DNA of 38,158 nt from Candidatus Latescibacterota bacterium (GTDB lineage Bacteria > Latescibacterota > UBA2968 > GCA-2709665): positions 1-38,158 of the forward strand of contig JAGWBX010000029.1 of NCBI GenBank assembly GCA_021295655.1, written 5' to 3'. Below are positions 32,409-38,158 of this stretch, piece after piece; within the stretch, counting starts at the first letter, position 1; every line of letters begins with the position of its first letter. The position numbers were made by a program, and so were the translations under genes. The notes under the pieces were generated by a model. It made no database searches, was not told where the DNA came from, and was given only the letters and a program-made list of their open reading frames with translations.

Positions 32409-34121
32409 ATGGACAACCGGGAGGTTTCGGAAATCCTGGAAGAGATGGCGATGTTGATGGAGTTGAATGGCGACGGCGGTTTTCGCATCCGCGCGTACGC
32501 CAACGCCGCCCGGGCAATCGATTCCCTTGGGGAACCAGTGGCGGCGCTGGCGGCCGAGGGCAAGCTGGACTCGGTCCGGGGTATCGGGAAGGGACTCGCG
32601 GGGCGGATCGGCGAACTCGTGGAGACCGGCTGTCTGCCTGGACTGGAGGAATTGAAGTCGTCCGTCCCCGAAGGTTTGATGGAAATGACTGAAATACCGG
32701 GTCTCGGCGCCAAGAGAGTGCGCGCGATTTATGAAGAACTGGGCATCGTGGACGTCGATGCGCTCTCCAGAGCCTGCGACTCCGGCGATCTGGAGGCGAT
32801 GAGCGGATTCGGCCGGAAGACCGCAGAACGGATCGTCCACGGCATTCAATACATGCAGAAGCACCGGGGGCAGTTTCTGTGCAATAACGCTCGCGAAGAG
32901 GCGGAGGGGGTTCGGGCGTTTCTGGACGACCAGGCAGGCGTTGAACGGCTCGCCGTGGCCGGAAGCGTACGGCGCCGCAGCGAAACGCATAAGGAATTGG
33001 AACTTGTCGCCAACACGAAGGATCCGGACGGACTGGCCGATGCATTGGTACGGTACGGAGAAGTGGACGAAGTTGTGGAAAAGGGTGAGACGCGGTTGAG
33101 TGTAATGTTGCAGTCCGGCATGCGTGTGAACCTGTGGCTCGTGGCGGAGGAAGCGTTTGCGACGGCGCTGCATCACGTTACGGGCAGTGAGGCGCATGTC
33201 TCACAAATGCGCGACAGAGCGTCGGAACTGGGGCTGACGCTGGACGAGCGCGGTCTATTCGACGGCGAACGTCGAATTCCGTGTGGCAACGAGCCCGCAC
33301 TGTTCGAAGCGCTGGGACTGGCCGAAATTCCGCCGGAACTGCGCGAGGGTGGTGACGAGGTCCAATTGGCAGGGGCCGGAACGCTTCCCGGGCTGGTCTC
33401 ACGCGGCGACCTGCGGGGGACGCTGCACGTGCATACCCGGCACAGCGACGGCCGGGCGGACGTCATTGAGATGGCGAGGGCGGCGGCCGATCTGGGATAC
33501 GCATATATCGGGATTTGCGACCACAGCAAGGCGGCGGCCTATGCAAACGGACTGAACGAGGACAGGGTCCGCGCCCAGTGGGAGGAAATTGACAGCGTGA
33601 ACGCCAAACTTGATGGCATCCGGGTGCTGAAGGGAATCGAAGTGGATATTCTGGGCGACGGACGGCTGGATTTCGAGGACGAATTCCTCTCGGAGTTCGA
33701 CCTCGTGGTGGCGTCGGTACATTCCAGGTTCGGCATGACCGAGGCCGAGGCGACGGATCGGATCGTGCGTGCGGTACAGAATCCCCACGTGCACATCCTG
33801 GGACATCCCACGGGGCGATTGCTGCTTTCGCGCGAGGGTTACCCGCTGGACCACCGCGCCGTCATCGACGCGGCGGCCGAGGCAAACACGGCCATCGAAC
33901 TGAACGCCAATCCGCGGCGGCTGGACATGGACTGGCGGCATATCGGATACGCCAGGGAAAAGGGCGTGAAGATTTCAATCAACACCGATGCCCACAGCAT
34001 AGAGGGACTGGAGCAGATGGAACACGGGCTCGGCGTGGGCCGGAAGGGCGGACTGACGCCCGGGGACGTCCTGAACACGATGACCGTGGATGATTTTCTG
34101 ACCGTAATTAAGAATGACTAA
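32409..34121 (+). CDS. polX: PolX/PHP family protein with degenerate polymerase site and intact PHP nuclease site
   Basis: A 570-residue homologue of bacterial PolX, which joins a family-X polymerase to a PHP exonuclease. Domains: an HhH 8-kDa-like region (residues 1-150, with VRGIGKGLAGRIGELV, IPGLGAKRVRAIYEELG and MSGFGRKTAERIV), palm/fingers (about 160-310, AGSVRRRSETHKELELV, HHVTGSEAHVSQMRDRA) and a PHP domain (about 330-570). Where active enzymes have GDxD, this has K-E196-L-E198, and the third palm Asp (VDL) is N241 (MRVNLWLV), so all three metal aspartates are changed. PHP ligands are kept: LHVHTRHSDG (H340, H342), ICDHSKAA, LKGIEVDIL, VASVHSRF, HILGHPTGR and INTDAHS. It is likely a nuclease or phosphoesterase with DNA-binding HhH motifs rather than a polymerase. 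ATG 32409 follows GGAGGGG. Confidence 0.93.
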   Translation: MDNREVSEILEEMAMLMELNGDGGFRIRAYANAARAIDSLGEPVAALAAEGKLDSVRGIGKGLAGRIGELVETGCLPGLEELKSSVPEGLMEMTEIPGLGAKRVRAIYEELGIVDVDALSRACDSGDLEAMSGFGRKTAERIVHGIQYMQKHRGQFLCNNAREEAEGVRAFLDDQAGVERLAVAGSVRRRSETHKELELVANTKDPDGLADALVRYGEVDEVVEKGETRLSVMLQSGMRVNLWLVAEEAFATALHHVTGSEAHVSQMRDRASELGLTLDERGLFDGERRIPCGNEPALFEALGLAEIPPELREGGDEVQLAGAGTLPGLVSRGDLRGTLHVHTRHSDGRADVIEMARAAADLGYAYIGICDHSKAAAYANGLNEDRVRAQWEEIDSVNAKLDGIRVLKGIEVDILGDGRLDFEDEFLSEFDLVVASVHSRFGMTEAEATDRIVRAVQNPHVHILGHPTGRLLLSREGYPLDHRAVIDAAAEANTAIELNANPRRLDMDWRHIGYAREKGVKISINTDAHSIEGLEQMEHGLGVGRKGGLTPGDVLNTMTVDDFLTVIKND

Positions 34122-34143
34122 GTGATGGGCTGTCGTTCAGGGA

Positions 34144-34905
34144 ATGATTGACTGTGATTGCATGCAAAGGCGGGATCCCGTGACGCGCGAGGAGATTTTC
34201 GAGACGGTCCAATCTCTGGCCGCAGAGAAGGACCTCTACGCCGCCAGCGAATTTGTGCTCGGACTTGCGGATGAGTTGGACGTGGTCAAGGTTTTTGAAA
34301 ACCTCCTGCTCGACTGTTATTGGAAAGCGAAGTCCACGGAGCGGGTGATACACTTCGCGAATACAGGTATCCACTATTGCCTTTTTAAGGCGTGCGCGTG
34401 CGAGGGCATTGACGCCGCCGCCGCGAGGGAGTTCCGATTCGCCGCCAAGAGGATGGCCACCAACGCCGCGTCCTTCACGTGGATTGGCTGGGACGAACCG
34501 GGCGTTGAGATTTCGCCCGAGCAGATGCGGCACGGAACCGCCTTCGCACGGTACAGTGTCCGGCAACTGCATGAACTGGACCCGACCGAGGCACAACTCG
34601 CATTTACGTACTGGTATCTCGGTGTGCATCTCATGGCGCAGGCGTCGTACGCGGAGGCGCTGTCGGTATTTGGGTCCGCCAGAGACGCCAGCGCTTCGGA
34701 CGGCGGCAATCCGGATCAGCAAACCATGCTCGAAGGCTACATCGGGCTGACGAAAATTCTCTCGGGCGACAACGAAACCGGCGAATCGGAATTCGATACT
34801 GCGGTTGCCGCGCTCGATTCCCGCGACAACGAAGACGCCGCCTTCTATGCGAAGCAACTCGCGGACGTAAGGACATTTTTCGAGAATCGCTTAGAAAAAA
34901 GCTAA
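34144..34905 (+). CDS. Hypothetical helical protein
   Basis: A 253-residue soluble protein, mostly alpha-helical and acidic. Repeated helix pairs (AYWYLGVHLMAQASY-like TYWYLGVHLMAQASYAEALS, then QTMLEGYIGLTKILSGDNET) suggest TPR-type repeats in the C-terminal half. No catalytic motif is recognised; Cys residues cluster near the N-terminus (IDCDCMQ) and at YCLFKACACEG. ATG 34144 is the first start, but GGGA abuts it, so ATG 34162 or GTG 34180 (just before TREEIFETVQSLAAEKD) may be the real one. It follows polX by 22 nt on the same strand and is followed by a hairpin at 34916. Confidence 0.7.
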   Translation: MIDCDCMQRRDPVTREEIFETVQSLAAEKDLYAASEFVLGLADELDVVKVFENLLLDCYWKAKSTERVIHFANTGIHYCLFKACACEGIDAAAAREFRFAAKRMATNAASFTWIGWDEPGVEISPEQMRHGTAFARYSVRQLHELDPTEAQLAFTYWYLGVHLMAQASYAEALSVFGSARDASASDGGNPDQQTMLEGYIGLTKILSGDNETGESEFDTAVAALDSRDNEDAAFYAKQLADVRTFFENRLEKS

Positions 34906-34915
34906 TGGCCGAGCA

Positions 34916-34936
34916 GGGCAGCCACGAGGGCTGCCC
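34916..34936 (+). terminator. Hairpin after the hypothetical gene (terminator candidate)
   Basis: A perfect 8-bp GC-rich stem, GGGCAGCC and GGCTGCCC, with a 5-nt loop, 11 nt after the stop at 34905. The following bases are only mildly T-rich, so strength is uncertain. Confidence 0.5.
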
Positions 34937-34938
34937 CG

Positions 34939-34966
34939 TGCGGTTTCACTTCTTGCCGATTGCATA
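34939..34966 (+). repeat. Dispersed 28-nt repeat, copy 1
   Basis: Matches 38131-38158 at 22 of 28 positions in the same orientation, beginning TGCGGT and ending GCATA, with the shared core TCTTGCCG. Nearby CTCCCGTCTCCCG text (from about 35000) also recurs in inverse form near 38089-38105. Confidence 0.55.
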
Positions 34967-35259
34967 AAGGAAGAACCAATCGGGCAAGGACGTCTTCTCC
35001 CGTCTCCCGGCTCACGGCTCCCCGCTTTTTGGAGACCCCTCAGCCAAGCCAGACAAAGTCAGCTCAAACGAAGACACAAAGACACAAAGGAAAACCCGAA
35101 AATGCACAACTGTTGCATTTTGCGACATCTCTCGGATACCGGTTGCACGGCGCGGGTTCGCAACGCTTAACCGCAACCAATAATCGGCAATTATCGGGCG
35201 AGCCCGTTTGAGGGTTCAATCACTCCCCCCTTGAGGGGGAGTCGCAGAAGCCGAGCCCG

Positions 35260-35333
35260 GCCCCTGAGCTTGTCGAAGGGGCGGCGAAGGGTGAAAGAGA
35301 CACCGAAACGCGGACACTTCGAAAAGCTCAGCG
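35260..35333. repeat. Inverted pair of TTCGACAAGCTCAG-type extragenic repeats
   Basis: CCCTGAGCTTGTCGAAGGG at 35262-35280 is followed by a degenerate copy in opposite orientation at 35315-35333 (CACTTCGAAAAGCTCAGCG). Each can fold: GCCCCT (35260-35265) pairs with AGGGGC (35277-35282). This core is a common extragenic palindrome in many bacterial genomes, from memory. Confidence 0.6.
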
Positions 35334-35372
35334 TCCCCGTTTGGGCAAGTTCCGTTCCGCTGTAGCAAGTAC

Positions 35373-35389
35373 AATTGTTGTCAACAATT
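35373..35389. promoter_or_regulatory. 17-bp palindrome, operator-like
   Basis: AATTGTTG, one central T, then CAACAATT: perfect dyad symmetry in an AT-rich patch of a GC-rich region. This is the form of a dimeric repressor site (GntR- or LacI-like), but no adjacent gene start is close enough to assign a target. Confidence 0.35.
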
Positions 35390-35669
35390 CACTACTTCCG
35401 GAAAAAGAAGGGAGACGTGAAAAGACCACACGACACACCACCGGTGTTTTTGCCCGACAGAAGCACTACCGGGACGATTCAGAAGCTTGTCAATGAGTCA
35501 GGGACACCAGAGGAACACTGAGAGGGGCGAGAGAGTCGCTCCTGGGGGCTTACAGGAGCGTACAGAGCGGTTTCTGAAGGATAGGACGAGGAGGCGAACG
35601 GAAGAGGAATAACAAAGCCTGCCAATTCGGGATTCATGCAGGCTGTTGCCGGTGTTACGGGAGATCGGG

Positions 35670-35888
35670 TTAATCCAGGGTTTCGAGTCTTGTCTTGTTT
35701 GCGGTGATACGTTCTCCGAAGGAATCCAGGCGGGCATCTATTCTTTCAAGTTTTCGGTCGATATCCTGTCTGAGTTCTCGAATATCAGCTTTGAGACTGA
35801 ATATTGTGATGAGAATAGCCGCAAGCGCAACAAGAGTAGGTGTATTCATCTTGAGCACATGACTCCATGACGTGTTTTCTCCGTTCAT
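35670..35888 (-). CDS. Small membrane-anchored coiled-coil protein
   Basis: A 72-residue protein with one membrane helix (TPTLVALAAILITIFSL) after a short polar N-terminus. A charged coiled coil follows (ADIRELRQDIDRKLERIDAR, then LDSFGERITANKTRLETLD). Heptad spacing of Leu and Ile is clear. The start is well supported: GGGAG lies 7 nt before ATG 35888. A promoter candidate is at 35930-35958. No family is recognised; proteins of this layout are common next to mobile or stress loci but no function can be assigned. It stands alone on the - strand between + strand genes. Confidence 0.65.
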   Translation of the reverse strand: MNGENTSWSHVLKMNTPTLVALAAILITIFSLKADIRELRQDIDRKLERIDARLDSFGERITANKTRLETLD

Positions 35889-35929
35889 TTGCGTACTCCC
35901 GTGGCTGTCAATTGGATGACTTCTCCGTA

Positions 35930-35958
35930 AAAGTACCGGATAGAATTAATCTGGTCAA
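35930..35958 (-). promoter_or_regulatory. Candidate promoter for the small coiled-coil gene
   Basis: On the - strand TTGACC (35953-35958), a 17-nt spacer and TACTTT (35930-35935). Good -35, weak -10. The leader to ATG 35888 would be about 35 nt. Confidence 0.35.
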
Positions 35959-36100
35959 GCCGAAATGTTGAAATATTGTGGAAGGAAATGCGTACGAGCC
36001 GAGGTAGGCCGAAAAGGAATTTCAATGCCGAGTACAGCAAGTGTCAATCTGTCAGGATAAGTATATAAGTCCCTTTTTTTAAAAGGATTACCTGAACGAG

Positions 36101-37774
36101 ATGACGCCTCGAAAGAAAAACATCGAACCCGAAGGGCCCACTGATCCCTTTTCGGAACTGACGTCGGACGAACTGGAGGAATGGGCGGGCAGCCGCATCG
36201 TTGCGCGGGGTCGGTCCTATCAGAGAAACGGGGCCGTTCGGGAATTGCAACGCGACGAAGAGGGCGCCCTGGTCGCCTGGGTGGCGGGCAGCCACCTCTA
36301 TGCCACAAGGGTGAGTATTGAGGGAGACAAGGACCTTACAGGCGAATGTACCTGTCCCTACTGGACGACGTGCAAACACGCGGTGGCCGTCGTGGTGGAA
36401 TATCTGGAAATGGCAAAAAAGAGAACCGCTGTCGGCCGGGTTAAAGCAAACGATCCGCGCGTTTCGGCGTTGGACGCAATCACGGAAAACGACGAGGAGC
36501 CGCTGGAATTCGACGCTGATGACCTGGACGAGGAGTCTGATGAGACACTTTCCAATAGCATCGAAACCAGGCAATCCCGGGATACTACCTTGCGTTCCTA
36601 CCTGCAAGAGCATACCAAAGCCGAGCTTGTAGAACTGCTGCTGGAACTCGCCGAAACGCACGACGAGGTGCGCCAATCACTTGAGAACCGCCGCAGCCTG
36701 ACCTCGGGAGAGATCCGCAAAGTCCTGAAGCGCATCCGCTCCGAGATCGCGGCCCTGGAAGAACCCGCATGGGAGAGCCATCATTACGGGTACCAGTTGC
36801 GTAATACAGATCGCCTCAAGGCGATGCTCCAGGCGCTGGTGGCGTCCGGACAGGTTGACGCTGCCGTGCGACTGGGACCGGAACTGCTGGCCGCGGGCAC
36901 CCAGGCGCTGGAGTACGAGCACGAGGGAGAATCAACCGAGGCGATCGGCGATTGCCTCGACGTTCTTTTCCAGGCCCTGGACAGATCATCCCTGTCGCCC
37001 GCGGACCGGATCGAATGGGTCCTGGATATGGCCCTGGGGGACGAGTACGAACTTGAGAAACTTTGGGATAAAGACTATGCAAAGAGCGATTGGTCCGTGG
37101 TGTGCGACAGATTGACGCAGCGTTTGGATGACCGGGAACAGCCTGTCGGAAACAATGAGCCTTCGCGCGACTACAGGCGGGACGTGATCGCGGACTGGCT
37201 CATTCGCGCCATGGAAAAGGCTGGCCGGCAGAAAGAAATCGTCCCTCTGTGCAAGCGCGAGGCCCCCATCACCTTATCATTTAATCGCCTGGTGGATCGC
37301 CTGATGGCCGAGCGCAAGTGGGACGGGTGCCGGCAGGGCCTTGAGGCGATTGCCGACCGGTATCCGGGTCTGCAGGCGGAGCTTCGAGAGCAACTGCAGA
37401 CAATCAACCTGAGCAGCGGCAATCCACTTGCCGGGCTGGCCATTAAGGCGGAGGAGTTTTTCTCCAGACCCGGCGCGGAGGGTTTTCTGGCTTTGTGCAA
37501 AGCCGCCCGCGAGTCGGGCGTTGGCGAAGGAGTCGAGGCGTGGGGTCGGCACTATCTACAAACCGGCCGGCGACCTCGCAGCGGCCGGAAACGCAAGAGC
37601 GACCCGGAGATGGACTGGCCTCTGCCTGGTCCGGAGGTCGAAATGCCGGCGCCACGCGGAGACAATGAGGCGCCCATGGTCGACGTGCTGGTCCGGCTGG
37701 CCATTGCGGAGGCGAAGCCGAACGACGTTGTGAAATGGTACGACCACGAAAGCCGAACAAGCATGGATGTATGA
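36101..37774 (+). CDS. SWIM zinc-finger protein, N-terminal part (frame ends early)
   Basis: A 557-residue frame with a SWIM zinc finger near the N-terminus. The ligands are C83, C85, C91 and H93 in CTCPYWTTCKHAVAV (CxCx5CxH). An acidic linker follows (EFDADDLDEESDE). A long helical region then runs from LRSYLQEHTKAELVELLLEL through the conserved-looking RLGPELLAAGTQALEYEHEG and ADWLIRAMEKAGRQKEIVPL. SWIM proteins bind DNA or protein partners and often occur beside SNF2 helicases, but none is present here. The frame shifts near 37748 and stops at TGA 37772-37774. The rest of the protein continues in the next frame (37767-38066). A one-base insertion would explain it: the joined span is 3n+1. 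Ribosome site before ATG 36101 is weak. Confidence 0.85.
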   Translation: MTPRKKNIEPEGPTDPFSELTSDELEEWAGSRIVARGRSYQRNGAVRELQRDEEGALVAWVAGSHLYATRVSIEGDKDLTGECTCPYWTTCKHAVAVVVEYLEMAKKRTAVGRVKANDPRVSALDAITENDEEPLEFDADDLDEESDETLSNSIETRQSRDTTLRSYLQEHTKAELVELLLELAETHDEVRQSLENRRSLTSGEIRKVLKRIRSEIAALEEPAWESHHYGYQLRNTDRLKAMLQALVASGQVDAAVRLGPELLAAGTQALEYEHEGESTEAIGDCLDVLFQALDRSSLSPADRIEWVLDMALGDEYELEKLWDKDYAKSDWSVVCDRLTQRLDDREQPVGNNEPSRDYRRDVIADWLIRAMEKAGRQKEIVPLCKREAPITLSFNRLVDRLMAERKWDGCRQGLEAIADRYPGLQAELREQLQTINLSSGNPLAGLAIKAEEFFSRPGAEGFLALCKAARESGVGEGVEAWGRHYLQTGRRPRSGRKRKSDPEMDWPLPGPEVEMPAPRGDNEAPMVDVLVRLAIAEAKPNDVVKWYDHESRTSMDV

Positions 37775-38066
37775 CGAATCCCTCGAAGACGACGTGGCCG
37801 AGGCCATTGCATCGACTCATCCCGACCGGGCGGTGGTAATCTGGAAGGACTTGGCGGAGACGGAGATCGCCCGGGTGAAGCCCAGGGGATACCAGGAGGC
37901 GGTTCCGTATCTGCGCCAGGTCAGAGATGTACTCACCCGGTCAGGTCGTGAGGGGGAGTGGCAGGGATACCTGGCCGCCTTGAGACAGCAGAACAGGCGC
38001 AGGCCCAGATGCATCGAGGAGTTGGACCGGCTGGAGGGCGGCCGCCGGCGCATAATGGATGGCTGA
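37767..38066 (+). CDS. SWIM zinc-finger protein, C-terminal part (frameshifted continuation)
   Basis: A 99-residue frame that continues the preceding gene. The last in-frame residues before the ATG read KAEQAW, and ESLEDDVAEAIASTHPDRAV, IWKDLAETEIARVKPRGYQE and YLRQVRDVLTRSGREGEWQG follow. This is the helical C-terminal repeat region normally fused to SWIM-finger proteins of about 650 residues. The ATG at 37767 overlaps the upstream stop as ATGTATGA, so separate translation by coupling is formally possible, but no ribosome site is seen. A sequencing error or real frameshift in one gene is the simpler reading. Confidence 0.7.
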   Translation: MYDESLEDDVAEAIASTHPDRAVVIWKDLAETEIARVKPRGYQEAVPYLRQVRDVLTRSGREGEWQGYLAALRQQNRRRPRCIEELDRLEGGRRRIMDG

Positions 38067-38130
38067 GCCGGGCCTTCTTCATAAGGCGGTGAGACGGGAG
38101 ACGGGAAAAGTGAGATGATGTGAGTGCCCA

Positions 38131-38158
38131 TGCGGTATCATCTCTTGCCGGAGGCATA
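38131..38158 (+). repeat. Dispersed 28-nt repeat, copy 2 (cut by window end)
   Basis: Same-orientation match to 34939-34966 at 22 of 28 positions. It lies 65 nt after the SWIM gene stop and runs to the last base of the window, so the unit may be longer. Confidence 0.5.

Larger units (their letters stand above)
34906..35669. other. 764-nt repeat-rich intergenic region
   Basis: No supported gene; the short ORFs here lack ribosome sites and recognisable domains. It contains a terminator-like hairpin (34916-34936), a dispersed repeat (34939-34966), an inverted repeat around 34950-34993 (CTTGCC/GGCAAG arms), a tandem GACACAAA pair near 35073-35089, a G-rich/C-rich palindrome at 35226-35240, two copies of a TTCGACAAGCTCAG-type repeat (35260-35333), a 17-bp palindrome (35373-35389) and a small ACACC/GGTGT hairpin before TTTT (35435-35451). 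Confidence 0.7.

Noticed and set aside
35070-35092. CRISPR-like or tandem repeat array
   Set aside because: Only two adjacent GACACAAA units occur, with no spacers; it is a simple short repeat.

Overview
The window reads as a 38 kb piece of a GC-rich (about 60 percent by eye), Gram-negative bacterial chromosome. Outer-membrane and envelope genes (a TolC-like channel, an RND pump with a lipoprotein adaptor, a bactofilin) point to a two-membrane cell. Strong GGAGG ribosome sites, sigma70-like promoters and TGA used as an ordinary stop point to a standard bacterial expression system. The mix of enolase-superfamily dehydratases, Gfo/Idh oxidoreductases, xylose-isomerase-like TIM barrels, M14 and M42 peptidases, a DUF3604 protein and gamma-glutamyltransferase resembles uncultivated lineages such as Latescibacterota or Poribacteria. 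That assignment is inference from gene content, not a phylogenetic result. I see no tRNA, rRNA, CRISPR array, phage or plasmid genes.

Layout. Positions 1-3.7 kb (+ strand): a class-III aminotransferase broken by a small deletion, a 126-bp MITE-like element directly after its stop, then a promoter driving a UVR-motif protein and the GTPase HflX. Positions 3.8-5.2 kb (- strand): bactofilin, the membrane/coiled-coil N-terminal part of an M23-peptidase-like protein without its peptidase domain, and a small membrane protein. Positions 5.5-12.9 kb (- strand): an efflux operon in the order adaptor, RND pump, TolC, small envelope protein. The pump carries a roughly 240-residue membrane-rich insertion, and the adaptor is frameshifted at a run of 17 A. 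Positions 13.1-19.1 kb (- strand): Mrp-type ATPase, class I/II aminotransferase, gamma-glutamyltransferase with a near-consensus promoter, and a DUF3604 protein. Positions 19.4-21.7 kb (+ strand): a glutaredoxin-like protein translationally overlapping RarA, then a 17-codon mini-ORF followed by a terminator, then a sigma-region-4-like HTH gene with an in-frame TGA.

Positions 21.7-31.6 kb (- strand) hold ten genes for catabolism of sugar acids, polyols or amino-acid conjugates. They are two Gfo/Idh oxidoreductases, an M42 aminopeptidase, a TIM-barrel isomerase, a D-2-hydroxyacid dehydrogenase, an M14 carboxypeptidase, two mandelate-racemase-like enzymes and a TMEM14-like membrane protein. Many are separated by fewer than 30 nt or overlap. 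Positions 31.6-38.2 kb (+ strand): an integral membrane protein from a good promoter, a PolX homologue whose three polymerase aspartates are all replaced while its PHP nuclease site is intact, an unknown helical protein, a repeat-filled 0.76 kb spacer, a small membrane/coiled-coil gene on the - strand, and a SWIM zinc-finger protein split by a frameshift.

The most interesting points are the polymerase-dead PolX, the enlarged RND pump, the poly-A frameshift in its adaptor (possible slippage switch), the mini-ORF/terminator leader before the HTH gene, and the fact that four genes in one window carry frame or stop lesions. These lesions may be real decay, recoding, or assembly error. Sequence reads would tell which.
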